The notes below the pieces were generated by a model. It did not search any database and was not told where the DNA came from. It worked only from the letters and a program-made list of their open reading frames with translations. 64,000 nt of DNA from Thuidium tamariscinum (taxonomy: Eukaryota > Streptophyta > Bryopsida > Hypnales > Thuidiaceae). Location: NCBI GenBank assembly GCA_947034885.2, contig OX344752.2, positions 2,790,001-2,854,000 on the forward strand, written 5' to 3'. Both the position numbers and the translations under genes were made by a program. How positions within the stretch are numbered: position 1 is the first letter of the stretch; each line of letters starts with the position of its first letter. Below, in pieces: positions 11,280-23,640 of the stretch.

Positions 11280-12185
11280 CCAAGGTCTTTATGGTTTTAA
11301 AAACATTTGAAGTATTATGGATCTAAATTTCACTAAGGTATACAAACCTCAACCACACAATTTTCTAGTGTAGATGTTGTAAATGACATAAATCAAATCT
11401 AGAGTCATTTGACCATACAAATTTAAGATTGTAATGTTTTAGTATTGAAAAGGGTGCTAAAATTTTCATAGAAACTTATTTGGAGGTAAAATTCGATTTT
11501 TAATTCTACTCAAATGAAAAATCTTTAAACTATAAAGTGACCCACACTAATATACAAACACATTGGTGAAAGAAAACATCATTCAATTGACTCATTGTAT
11601 CTACAAAATGGATTTTAAAGGTCAAAAAATAGTTGCAAAAAACACATCTATGGTTGAACCTCCTTCTACTAAAGTAGTTTCAATCACTCATAGCTTCTTG
11701 GATTGATATGAATTATTAGCCATACAAATTAGACTAGTGTGTGCAACATTTTCAATTTTTTTCTATTAGAAACGGACACTAAATGAAGAATCTTGAAATA
11801 AACCACTAAAGTTCATTGTTTGGGTTTTTGAACTCCAAATTACTCTTAAACATTCAAAACAACTTAGATTGATATAAATAAAGATTTCACAGCAATCAAA
11901 CTTCAAGCAAAACCTAACTCAACAAATTTTATCAAAAACAAACATTAGATGAAGATGATACAAGCCCCAAAAATTGCAACCATCAAAATGCAATTTGTTG
12001 AATAGAAATTGAACCCACAAACTTTGAATGGCTTCAAAAAATTAGTGCATCTTAGATTGATCTAGAAATTTTTGCACTTAAACTAGAAAAAAGAGTGAAA
12101 ATTTACCAACAAATTATTTGAACTTGGACATCAAATGCAAAAGTTACAATACTTTAAATTGGACATCTAAACTATAAAGAGACAT
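11280..12185 (+). repeat. Dispersed repeat, copy 1 of a diverged pair
   Basis: It is collinear over about 850 bp with 28545-29405. Shared words include TCACTAAGGTATA, TTGGAGGT.AAATT, ATACAAACACATTGGTGAA, TTGACTCATTGT.TCT, CCTCCTTCTACTAAA and CTTCTTGGATTGATATGAA. No terminal repeats or coding frames are visible. It is probably an old non-coding mobile sequence of unknown class. Confidence 0.7.
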
Positions 12186-15100
12186 TTGGTCCCCTAGGGC
12201 ATGTAGGTAGTAAGGCATTGGGGTCACCTCTTGGAAATCAATTAGCACAACAACGTGTAAGTGAAGGGTAGGGCCAACTCCTCTCTATCAAATTTTTTTT
12301 CCTCAAAAGATAAGGTTCAATAGAAACTAAATTAGGGGGGGGGGGGATGAAGCCAAGATAAATTTTATTGCTTCTTGGTAAAATAATTTCCCTAAATTTG
12401 TCATGTACTTTTAGAATTATTTTCCATTGAATAGCATTACTACTATGGAATACTATATTGAATTATTGATTTTTTTGGATGAATTTTGCCAAGATCTTAA
12501 TTGATTTTGGTGCCATATCCGTTTGTACTAGGGAAATAAAGGTAAAAAATAGATAGAATTGTCAAACATGTCTCTAAAACCTAGAAGTTTTCCGAAACTT
12601 TGGATGAAGTTTTTTCATTTTAGTTCATACTATGAATGAAAGCATATACATGATGGATGGATAGACAAAATTAGACAAGATCTTTGGCTTGCTTGCATTC
12701 AAGAGTGTATGTCATGTCATTAACCACAAGAAAAAAATTGTTGCTTGCATCTTTAGTAGTGACTTGTGAAAATTTACTTTTGAATTGTAAACAGATGTTA
12801 TTATAGTTGATGATCTAATTTAGAACTAGACCTATGAATTAGATAATTGAACAATAAAGTTTGAGAGATTTAAATCAATATATTTTCAAATAGAACCTTC
12901 TCATCTATACTACTCCGTAAGTTAACACATCTCAATCTTGAAGATCTATGCCTCTCTCAAAAGTATGGGGAGCAAGGGTATATAGCAAAAAACCCTATCT
13001 TTGTCTACTTTCATTTGTGCACTACAAAAATGAAAATGAAAATGAAAAGAAAAGGTTGTAGACTAGATAGCCCTCTTGCCTTTGGATTGTTGACTTTGCA
13101 TATGAAATACCATCAAACATACAAATATACACAATCAAAGTTGGTTATATATTAGAAATATGAGTAATTAAAGAACATTTCCATCATCATAACAATGTAT
13201 TTGCATATGATAATGTGTACAACATTTGGGTACAAATTGTCAAAAAGTGATGAAAATCCAATAATAATTTACAAATAAATACACATGTCATTTTCTCATT
13301 TGGTTAAAAACATTCAAATAAACAATTCTCAAAGGGACACACTCCCCCCCCCCCGCCCGCCCCGTTTTTTAAAAGGGGTACAAAATCTTTATTCAAAGAG
13401 ATATGTGATAGTCCAAAATTTACCAATTAGGTGACAACATTTGTATCTTCTACAAGAGAGAATTGGTATGCTAAAACATCATTATAGTTATAATATATAA
13501 GCCAACAATGGCCCAAACACTTCAACACTAGTAAAAAATACAAGAAGCTCCAAGGAATACAATGTTTCTAACCACTCTTCTTTTGAAAAAGAAGAACTAA
13601 CGTAGAGCATATAATTACCATTCAAATCCCAATTTCATCATTACACAAGCCCAATTCCATCACCTACTTTTGATCTCAATTCCATCCAAAAGAAATCCAA
13701 TTTTGTTCATTTTATAACAAAATTAGAGAATTTTATGACAACAATAATAGTTAATATTTACTACTCAATTTGATGGTTATAAATTGTTTATGGATTCAAT
13801 GTTTGTGATTCTATACTAGGGGCGGTTTTGTAATTTCAAGGCTAACTACTTCAAAAATTCACAATAATTACAATTTTGATCAGAAAACTGTAATTCCACT
13901 TAGGTTTGACTTGTTAGACAAGAACAAGCCTCCTAAAAATATATGCCCTTCTTCTAATTGACCTCAAGATAGTTAAATTGCAAATCAGGGTGATGATAGG
14001 CTTATCTACTTTATATATAATACTACCATATGAATTTTGAATATTATCAATGAAACTCTTAGTTGTCACTCATCGACTAACACAGTAATATGAACCACTA
14101 TAAAACACCAACTTGAGCTTTCATCCAATAACTTAATGAAAATCTCCCAAACCCTAACAGCTTGGAAGGAAAAAATATTTTTCCCATGATACAACCCCCC
14201 CATGATATTTGTTAGCACTTGGGAGTAAAGAAGCTTGAAACACTAATGTGGTGTTATCACTTTAACGCTTATTGGTGCAGCATAGAGAATTTATAATATT
14301 CATGTGTCTTTAGAATAAACAATAATATCATTTAAAATATAATTAGTAATGGATGAAAATACATAATATATTAATATTATCATACATCTAACCATAATGG
14401 AAGAATGAATCTAAAGTAATTTGATGAGATTCTTCTGCATGCCTTGATAAATTGAAGGATCTCTTTTCTTTTGAACCAAAAATAAAACCATATCCCTTTT
14501 CATTATATACCTAAACTTTGAGCCTCAGAGGTTGATATAGGAGAGCTTGAAGTTTAAACCCTAAAGTGGTTGATAAACTTTTTTACCATTATTGTCAATA
14601 CCATACAAGATGTGGAGTGCATGATGTAGAATGAATGATGTGAAAAAGATATTGTAAGCTATTTCCATTGCTATTAATGCCAACCACAATATGATTTGTA
14701 CAATACATGATGGACCTAATTCAATTTCATCGAAGTTATAAATTTTCATAGCCTTATTTTCATCCAAATTAACACTTATTAAAATGAATTCATTGAAGAA
14801 AGAAACATAATTCTTATAAATCCACATGATAATTAATAATTAACACTTACTAGTGTATTTTTGGAGTTTTTTAAGGAAGTGCAATTTTCCTTACTACATA
14901 TGTGATTTTAACACTTATCGAAGTAATAGATATTAAAGGCGGATTGCACTACCTAATGGTGAAAGTCCAGTACTAGTACATTCCCTTCATCAAATATACC
15001 AAGGTGTTGCTTGAAAAGCTCTAGACTCATCATATTGTAATATTCAATCAATATGAGTTTACTAGAAAAATAGCTTACTAGAAAAATGTAAGCAATGGCT

Positions 15101-16110
15101 TACTAGAAAAATGTTACATCATACATAGTCATGAACTAAATTCATAAGAGGCCAAATTAAGGGTGTGTTTCCATGTAGCCTTAAGGGGGCATTCTTTTAG
15201 TTGTAAGGGAGTAGTAAGTAGAAGCCCATTCCCACCTAAGTGCCTTGGAAAATGCCAAACACGTGTGGTAGTAGACATGGCTTGCAATTAAAAAATTTCT
15301 TATGGTCATTTGTCATGTAGTTCTAGACGTTGACTAGTTTTTAAAATAGTTTTTATTAAGTGGAAATTTAGAGCCTTCATAAAAAGTAAATTCAACATTT
15401 GTTGCAAGGGGGTTACAAAATGCAACAAAAGACGGCCTATTATAGAATGCAAATGCTAAACTTGTGGGAACAATTGGTCGATATACTTTAAATCATTATG
15501 AGCTTAATTTCTTTTCAAGCATGGATTTCATAAAGTCAATTTATGGTATATTCAAACTTATTTTTAGCACAAAAAACATCCATTGGTAGGCGATGTTTAC
15601 ATAAACACCAAAAAAATCTCTTGGATTGATGGCTCATTGGCTTCTACTCATAATCACAACAACCAAAACTCTTTCTACCGTGGCATTCTACAATTGGCTA
15701 TAGGCAAGTACATTATCACTTATAATTTGTGCATTTTGTGACATTCATTAACCCCATTTACGTAATCAAGCTCTTCATGAAGATCAGTAGGTGACAATAA
15801 TTGACACAATGTAATTCAGCGATGGATACTAGTCAAAATCGCCAAGAATACTGGTTGGTAACGATAAGCACATGTAATTACAAATTGATTGACAAATAGT
15901 GCTACACTAGAAGGCAATAATTGTGGTCATAGCTATTACTAATGATAAAGGCCATGGAGGATGCTAATCTATTATATTAAGTACAAATGGTTATGACCCT
16001 TGTCACAACCCAATGTCATAAAACGATCACATTTTCATCCAAAATATTTCATCCAATCCATTTTCTCCCAAATACAGTCAATGTTGCATTGCAACAGGTG
16101 TGTGCTAGTA
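12186..16110. other. Gene-free AT-rich block
   Basis: About 3.9 kb without a supported gene. It includes G and C homopolymer runs (near 12341 and 13345) and a small direct repeat of CTTACTAGAAAAAT near 15070-15110. Longest open frames are under 90 codons and have no recognisable motif. Confidence 0.45.
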
Positions 16111-16404
16111 AGGTAGGGGGCTGTAAAAGCGACCCTTTACCAGCTGATTTGCATTTTGGGGAAGCTAAACTCCTTAAAAAAAAATTTAGTAAATTTTCGT
16201 GGTAAGAAAAATGGAATTGGCATCTAACCCAAGTAATTTCATATTTTTCGGACCTTCATGGAATTAGTTATGAATTTTTGAAGTTGAAAACACAGTGGTT
16301 TCTAAAAGCAACCCTCTCCTGAAATGTACACTTCCGGTACATGTTAGAGGCAAAATCTACCAAATCGCATTTAGAGACAGGGTTGCAATTACAACCCCCT
16401 ACCT
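16111..16404. mobile_element. TA-target MITE (294 bp)
   Basis: TA at 16109-16110 and 16405-16406 flanks inverted termini AGGTAGGGGGCTGTAA and its imperfect complement (..TTACAACCCCCTACCT). The interior shares GGCATCTAACCCAAGT and TTTCATATTTTT with the copies at 26944 and 61796. It is non-coding. TA duplication suggests a Tc1/mariner-type transposase. Confidence 0.8.
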
Positions 16405-16565
16405 TATGACCTAAAGAAGAATTTGCTCTCATTACTTGTGTTCACTGGAGCAGGCCATCCATCCTCCTCGCTGTATTGGCTCCATCCATGGCCATTCTCT
16501 AGTTCATTTTTTCCATCAGCCATACCTTACCTATCTGTGATGTCTCAAACTCTCGCCCTCACCAA

Positions 16566-16830
16566 CAGGGCTTTTTTTTTTGCTTTTTGGTGCCAGTTTG
16601 CACCAGAAAAAATAATCTGGCTAAAAAATTCCTCAAAAAATGTTGGAAAATTTGGATGAAATTGTCAGACAACTTTGAAATTTTAAAAAATAGTAGATGA
16701 ATTCGCCTAATTTTGGATTAAAACCATACTATACATCCAAGAAATGGATGAATGTTGCAATTTGGAGCATCCCTATACCATTTTATGTCGCCATTGTGGC
16801 TATTCTCCAAAAAAATTAAAAAAAACCCTG
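16566..16830. mobile_element. hAT-type MITE, copy 3 (265 bp, best preserved)
   Basis: Perfect 8-bp target duplication CTCACCAA is at 16558-16565 and 16831-16838. Termini are CAGGGCTTTTTTTTTT and AAAAAAAACCCTG, so both ends begin CAGGG, matching the hAT terminal consensus. The interior is strongly similar to copy 1 at 3985. No transposase is present. Confidence 0.92.
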
Positions 16831-16907
16831 CTCACCAATAATTATCAATGTGTCAAAGAAGAAACACAGAAGCAAATCAACAGAAAACTCATGCTCCCAA
16901 TGAGTGT

Positions 16908-18091
16908 TTAACTCCTAAAAGCTCATTGTCCCCTCGGGGGACAATTTGGAGTTTGGGCAGGTTCCATAGACCTCAATTTTTAATGAATCTTTTTGAAACT
17001 TTCTCATAAGATAGGAAAACTGATTAGTTTTGTGAGAATATAATTTTTATTTCAATTGGTGCCTGGGAGCAAAAGTTATACTACAAAAAGCACGGATTTT
17101 AACTTGGCGGGCAGAAAAATAAATCCACAAAAACTTGAAATTAAATTTTTAATTTTTTTATCTTATAGATTATATTTTTGTCTATGTGTGAACCTTTGAC
17201 TCATTCCATTTGGATTAGTTATGTGAAAGATATGAACAATCTTGTTTTCGGGCAATTTTTGAAAAAATAACTTATAGGATTCATTTATGAATGCAATTTT
17301 CACATTTTTTCAAAAGAAATTGCTTGACAAGGTTCAATTTTCTTACTAGAACAATCTCATCATTGGGATTATTGTGTTTCAATTCCATCTTAGAGCTATT
17401 AACGATTTAATTTTTCTTTCAATCTTGGACCTACCTCTATTTAATAATTTTTTAAGGAATGAAAATCAAGAATTTTTTTTTTGAAATTTTTTTCCTAGAC
17501 TTTTAACTCAATTTTTAAACACAGTTTTTTTTTAATTCAAAGTCCACAGTGTAAAAAAATTCAACAAATGGCAATCAAAGTCATTTGAAATTGTAGGACA
17601 CTTGAGTTATTCGTAAAGTACCCTAAACCGAGGTTTAAATTCATGAGTTTTGTGAAAAAGCCGGTTGAGTTAAAAAAGTCGAAATAAAAGTGGGTATAAA
17701 ACTTATTTTTCCATCAAAATGGTGCCTAAAAAAGTTTGGTCTCCACTTTTGAAGTCGTGTGACATAAGTATCTTGCAAAAAAGTTTGACGCTTCAACTAT
17801 AGTTGCCTTTTCAACTTCAAAAAAAGTCATGCCCAGAGGGGGGGAGACTTTACAAATAACTCAAGTGTTTTAAAAAACTATGTTTTCCAACTTTGAATGC
17901 TCATATCTTCTAATCTATACGGCCAAACTTTATGAAATTTTTACCACATGATTTCAGAGAAACAAAGTAAAAGAGCCTATAGTGAGATTCTATAAAAACA
18001 TTTCTTTTTGTTCTTTTGGATGAACGCAACGAAAATGGCAGTTTTGAGTGGTTTTTGACAAAAAAAATGGCCTTGGGCCTTGAGGGGTTAA
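16908..18091 (+). mobile_element. piggyBac-like non-autonomous element, family A (longest copy)
   Basis: TTAA lies at 16908-16911 and 18088-18091. The left end reads TTAACTCCTAAAAG and the right end, complemented, reads TTAACCCCTCAAGGCCC. A subterminal hairpin TTGTCCCC / GGGGGACAA follows the left end. The interior parallels the copy at 20730 (GGGCAGGTTCC, GATAGGAAAACTGATTAG, GGCGGGCAGAA, TTTTGAGTGGTTTTTGACA). It is longer than its relatives, with extra sequence at about 17600-17850. No transposase frame. Confidence 0.82.
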
Positions 18092-19035
18092 CCTTAATCT
18101 CAACAACCCGGATTGTATTTCAAGATGGGTAGAAAATCAATGGCAATGGACTTGTGAAGATCAGCAATACAATGGAAGCACCCAAAACCGTCCAAATAAG
18201 GAATTCAGCATAATTGGAGGTAGTTTTTTTCTTAAAATAATATTTTTCTAGTATTAGCAAGTGAAAATCATGAATATCAAGAAACAAAATAGATTTTTTG
18301 GATGTCGTATGTAATTTCTATAATTTTTCAAAGTGTCGACTCCCTAGACCATAGAAACTATTTAATAGATGCCCCAAAATCTGAACGCCGCTAAAATCAG
18401 TAGTGAGCCAATCAGATTTTGGTATGTGTCCTTTGTTTGCATCAACAAATTATAGTCAAACATTTGGCAAATACATTCATTGCACCCTAGGGATGATTTT
18501 GGATGATTCTAAGGTCTACCAGAAGGTACAGGTGTGGCACTGGGTGCAATGTATGGGAAGTAATAGCAATTAGTAGCAAGTTGGTCGTTGATTTTGAGAA
18601 TTTCCTAATGAAATAGAAAAGTGTAGGAAGTGGTTCCAAATGAAAAAAAGGAGATTTTCATAAATGAACCGGGTAGGGAAAAAAATTCTCAGCAATAAGA
18701 ACATCCACCTTTGGAGTATATAGGAAAATTACCATTTTGCATGCCTTTTTTATGGCGGGCAACCAATCGAGCATAGAATTTTTAGGAAAAATTTTAGACA
18801 TAAATATATAAAATTTTATTAGTATACTCAATTTTGAACAATAAATTGGAGATTTGGAGTATTGGTCTGTAGGAATGTCATACCTTTGTCTATAAGCATC
18901 TGAAATAATGGGGGGACCAAGAAATTCTATGAATTTGGCTCTTATGGTCTTATACTAGTTTTGGATGAGTGCAGTAAAAATGGTAGTTTTGAGTGGTTTT
19001 TGACAGAAAAATGGCCTTAGGCCATTAGTGGTTAA
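18092..19035 (+). mobile_element. Region ending in a second family-A right terminus
   Basis: The last about 75 bp (to TTAA at 19032-19035) repeat the family-A right end: GATGAGTGCAGTAAAAATGG, AGTTTTGAGTGGTTTTTGAC, then GGCCATTAGTGGTTAA. A matching left terminus is not recognisable, so this is a truncated or strongly diverged copy directly downstream of the 16908 element. The rest holds no gene. Confidence 0.5.
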
Positions 19036-19408
19036 GCCTTTCAAGAATTTAGGGGCATATTTTGGACTTTGATTTTTTTAATAAACAATTGTGATGGAAT
19101 TTTTTAATCTTCCTATTAGATTTTTTCTTATAAATACATACAATGATTGCTTTGAATGGAAGATAAATTTCATAGACTAAGAATCAATAGTTATAAAAGG
19201 ATGTCTAGGTTAATATTTTATGTCAATAGAGACAAGCAAGGGCAACAAGAAGATTGTATATTTGAAATCTCTTGTAGAATCTAAAGCCAAATTGTAAAAC
19301 GAATAACAATTTTGAGGAAGTTGTGGGATACATAAAATTTTGTTATAATTTTTTTGAGAAAATAAACTTTGTAGTTCAAAAGACTTTGTTTCTAATTTTC
19401 AAAATCTA

Positions 19409-19620
19409 AATACTTTAAAAGAAAAAATAGGAAAAAAATAGGGAGTATAATTAGTAAATGCCAAAGATACCTTCAAAAAAACAATAGGAAAAAATGGGGA
19501 GTATAATTAGTAAAATGCCAAAGATACCTTAAAAAGAAAAAATAGGAAAAAAATGGAGAATATAATTAATAAATGACAAATATATATATTTTAAAATAAT
19601 AGGGAAAAAATGGAGATTGA
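19409..19620. repeat. Tandem repeat, about 58-bp unit, three to four copies
   Basis: Units share AATAGG(A/G)AAAAAATGGGGAGTATAATTAGTAAA and GCCAAAGATACCTT, starting near 19428, 19485, 19540 and 19597. The last unit is decayed. It is AT-rich and non-coding. Confidence 0.7.
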
Positions 19621-20729
19621 ATACAAATTCACAAAAAGACTGACCCCATTTTTTTAATTTAGGATAGATGCCAAATGAAAAAAGAAGAAGTTGACTAATA
19701 GCCGAATTACATTAGAAAATGGGGGATGTCAACGGACTAAATTTGCACTTTGAAGGCTTACTTCCAGTAAACTTTGAAAAATCCGAGGCACCTTCTGGAA
19801 GTTAGGAAATTCTCCGAAATTTCTAGAGAACTTCCTGGACTGTGATTGGGTGCTCCTCCTTTAGTAAGTCTGAGGTCTGCAACTTGAAGGCTGAGATGTG
19901 AAGATGGGTAACAGTGTGACACTTTTCCTTTTTGAAGGTCAATGGTACGGTAAGCGAATTGAATTTTCTGGAACAAAATCGACGGTGGGTTTTTTCTCCA
20001 GCCAGGTGGGGGGCAGGGGCAGGGGCAGGGGCAGGGCTGCCACATTCGGACACTGACATCGCACATTGTTTGTGTGAGAGAACTGTGATTCCCGCGGACA
20101 ATGATGAGTGATTCTGAGTCAGGGCGAGTGTTTCTCAACGACGTTGGTGAGGACAAGACTTTTGTGTGTTTTCGGTGGAACTGAAGCTACAAGTGCACAT
20201 CAATTCATTCCGAGCCTGGCCGCAATACCTGCACGACAACTAATAGCTTGGCAGCATATTTTGGCATGTGTGCTTTGTATTTTTTTTTAACTCAGGCCCT
20301 TTGGAGTACAGACTCTGAAAAAGCTCCAGCAACTACAATAGTTCCCTCGAGCATGATACCATTGCATGAAACAGGTCTGGTACAAAAAAGATGATTGTCC
20401 TTTGATTCTTCAAGTGGCAGCTCTGGAACCACTAAGGTACATCTACACAAAAAGCTTCACTCTTTTTCCATAGTATTGGCAGTTTCGACTGAATATTCTG
20501 ATGCACCAAGTACAACCATAACATTCAGTAGCATGTTGTGGCTCTGTCTTCTCTCTATAGTGAAGGATGTGGCATATTCCACACCCAAGAACCTTTCCAT
20601 CCTCCACATATCCATTTCAGTAATTACTGATGAAACATTGTTGGGGTGTCAAATATTCCACACCCTCCAGAAGGCAGAGCCACCCAAAGCTACTCAATGC
20701 TATGCTAGCAATGAAACATTTGTTGAAAC
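19621..20729. other. Intergenic with (GGGGCA)n microsatellite
   Basis: GGGGCA repeats lie at about 20008-20035. They create a Cys-Pro-repeat open frame on the minus strand (19758-20156) that looks spurious. The motif (A)ATATTCCACACCC at about 20573 and 20652 recurs near 23812 and 24278, hinting at an older shared repeat. No gene is supported. Confidence 0.4.
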
Positions 20730-21655
20730 TTAATCCCTAAAGGACCATTGTCCCCTCGGGGGACAATTTGGAGTTCGGGCAGGTTCCGTAGACCTCAATT
20801 TTTAATGAATTTTTTTGAAACTTTCTCATAAGATAGGAAAACTGATTAGCTTCATGGGAATGTAATTTTTATTTCAATTGGTGACCGGGAGCAAAAGTTA
20901 TACCACAAAAAGCCCAAATTTTCATTCGGCGGGCAGAATTTATTTTTTGCAAAAAGTCAAAATTTAACTTTTAATTTAATTTTTCTAAAATAATATATTT
21001 TTGCCTACATGTGAAGCTTTGATTCACTCTATTTGGACTTATAATGAGAAAGTTATGGACAATCTTGTTTTTCGGGCAATCTAAACAATTTCTTGAAAAA
21101 ATAACTTATAGGATTCATTTTTGAATGCAATTTTCACAATTTTTCAAAAAAACTTGTTGGGCAAGGTTATGTTTACTTGCTTTCTCACCATTGGGATTAT
21201 TGTATTTCAATCCCATCTTAGAGTTATTAACCATTTAGTTTTTCTTTCAATCTTGGACCTACATCTACTTAACAATTTTTTAAAGAATGAAAATCATGTT
21301 TTTTTTGTGTGAAATTTTTTTCCTAGACTCTCAACTCAATTTCTTAACACAAAAAATTATAAATTCAAAGTCTATAGTGCAATTTTTTAATACAAATTCC
21401 AGTCAAAGTCATCTGAAATTGCAAACCACAGTTCAAAAAAACTTGTATTTCCAACTTTGAATGCTCATATCTTCCAATCTGTACAGTCAAACTTCATGAA
21501 ATTTTTCCCACTTGATCTCAATCAAGTTAAGTACAATATCCTATGGTTAGATTCTTAAAAAATATATATTTTTTGTTTTCTTGTATGAATGCAACATAAA
21601 TGGCAGTTTTGAGAGGTTTTTGACAGAAAAAAGGCCTTGGTCCTTTAGGGGTTAA
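20730..21655 (+). mobile_element. piggyBac-like non-autonomous element, family A (926 bp)
   Basis: TTAA lies at 20730-20733 and 21652-21655. The left end is TTAATCCCTAAAGGACCA; the right end complemented is TTAACCCCTAAAGGACCA, so 17 of 18 terminal bases match. The hairpin TTGTCCCC TCG GGGGACAA lies at about 20749-20766. Interior motifs GGGCAGGTTCCGTAGACC, GGCGGGCAGAA and TTTTCGGGCAAT are shared with other family-A copies. No long open frame is present. Confidence 0.88.
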
Positions 21656-21927
21656 GGTTGTTTCTGAGGTAATTCACCGGGATAAGTTATGCACACATGC
21701 TTGTCACATGTGATGCTCAGTCTTTTTTTTTTCCTTTTTTTTCCTTTGCAAACAGTACCTGCGACAGGCCCTCACTACACTGGTTCCATTCTTGAGGGAT
21801 GGAGTGTGACAGGCTCAAAACTCAAACCAGTAACTCAATAGAGTCTGCCGAATTTTGCCCTAAAAACACAAGCTCATGGATGGGAGCCCAATTGAACTTG
21901 GTATTTGGGCTGGACCTTCTTGAACCA

Positions 21928-22580
21928 TTAACCCCAAAGTGACCCCGAGGACAGAATGTGTCCTTGGCCAATTTCTGAAGTTAAATAAAACCTTATCAAA
22001 TTATTATTTTTAGTAGTTTATATTTTTGAAAATATCTTTTTGAAGTTTAGTTTTAGCTTCAAAAATCTGATTTTGAAAATATGTAAATGTGATTTTTTTA
22101 TTTAAGATTTTGTGCATGGGTACCCACTGCAATCTTGACTTTTGTAGTGTTGAGGGCTCTTGGGAATGAGCCTCAAATACACTAGATCTTTGAGAAAAAA
22201 TCTACTTAGAAACTCATTTAAAAAAAATGTAGAGTAGATTTTGAGAAGTCATGAATTTATTGGGGTTATAATGATACAATCTTTAACCTTGTATTTTTTT
22301 GGTGACCAAATTTTTAGATTTAACATGTGAAAAGAGGATTAAAAGACTTCAAATCACTTTCACAATTTTAACACCCTCATGATCAAACATTATAATCTTT
22401 CAATCTGTAAGAGATATTGTTGTGTTTTCTTTTCTAATGTGATCTCTAACATGTTTAGTTTGATTCTATACGGTTACAATTCAAAAACAATTGATACAAC
22501 TTATTAAAATGTTGACATTTTGTTGAATTTAGAGCAAATTCCTAGAAGCTCAAGAAGTTCCAAGGTCATTTTGGGGTTAA
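21928..22580. mobile_element. piggyBac-like MITE, family D (653 bp)
   Basis: TTAA ends lie at 21928-21931 and 22577-22580. Terminal inverted repeat is TTAACCCCAAAGTGACC against TTAACCCCAAAATGACC, 16 of 17 matching. The interior is unlike family A. It is non-coding. The CCCC start inside a TTAA duplication follows the piggyBac pattern. Confidence 0.75.
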
Positions 22581-22990
22581 CTCTGGGCCACAGTGAATTG
22601 ATCCCCTCATTCCCCTTTGGTTCACCCAAGAAATGCAAAATTCACATGGAACAAAATAGGGGCAATTTCTTACATTTATCCTTGGTTGATTGGGGAAATG
22701 ACCTCAGGTAGGGTCAATTATTCACCCTGGCCTTAAGTTTGCAAAATTGTCAGAAAACATTGGTTGGATCTCTCTCCAACTGAAAACAATCTACAGGTCT
22801 TGTGGTAAGCTTATATTGGTGATTCACTGATGCCCCAAGCCCAAAATCACTGGCAGGTGCACCTATGGCACACATACCACAGACTCATTGTAAACTCTAG
22901 ATATTGATTGTGATTCAGCCAATCATGGATAACTGATGGATTGAATCTGTGCATTCCCTGGTTTCTTCAAAATTCTTTTTTGTCCACTTT

Positions 22991-23373
22991 TTAACCCTTG
23001 AACGACGGACAGATCCCCGTGCAAAATGCCGGTCAGCATGGACCTGAAGACCGTAGCAGCAGACCGCATGAGAAACAGTTTTCATGATCAGTGAGTGGTG
23101 CACATGAAAAAGTGGAGTTGGGCTGCCCTCGTTGTAGATTGAAAGGAGGACAGTATGGGCCTCAAAACCGTGTACATGAATCTGCTGATGTTGTTCTCCA
23201 TAAGTAGGACACCTCAAAATATATGAGAAGTCTATGATGCTATTTTTTTTGCTTTGAACGATGCAGGAGGCCTCCACGATCACGTTGAAAAAAAATGGTC
23301 TTGGGATAAGCAGCACAAGAAATTTTTGTCAAACATCGGATGCACAACGTCCTCCGCGTCGTTCAAGGGTTAA
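22991..23373. mobile_element. Short piggyBac-like MITE, family E (383 bp)
   Basis: TTAA lies at 22991-22994 and 23370-23373. The terminal inverted repeat TTAACCCTTGAACGACG is perfect over 17 bp. The interior is GC-richer than its surroundings and holds no transposase; open frames crossing it on both strands are chance. Perfect termini suggest it is relatively young. Confidence 0.85.
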
Positions 23374-23640
23374 GTTAGTTGGAGTGCCCCCCTCTCAGTC
23401 AGGGTGCCCCTCTCTCTCGTCCGGTGCCCCTGTTTCTGTCCTTGGTACCTTTAGGGGACGAACCCCACCGGTGGCACACCATGTCCGCACACCATGTCCT
23501 CCCAGCTCTAGAGCTTATGAGTGCGCCATGAAAAGGAGCATCTGATTTTGCACAAACCAACGCCACCACTGGCAGGGCATTTTGGGGTGAGTCTACTGTC
23601 GTACTGGCCTACCCAAGCAAGATGGAGGCTCTAAGGCCAG

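Noticed and set aside
19758..20156. 132-codon minus-strand frame with a Cys-Pro repeat
   Set aside because: The repeat is the translation of a (GGGGCA)n microsatellite; the rest has no recognisable motif and a second frame overlaps it.
20395..20733. 112-codon plus-strand frame before the element at 20730
   Set aside because: Its stop lies in the TTAA terminus of the element and the text shows no family features; chance open frame.
22915..23316. 133-codon minus-strand frame
   Set aside because: It runs across the left end of a MITE with a perfect terminal repeat, so it mixes element and host DNA and has no domain.
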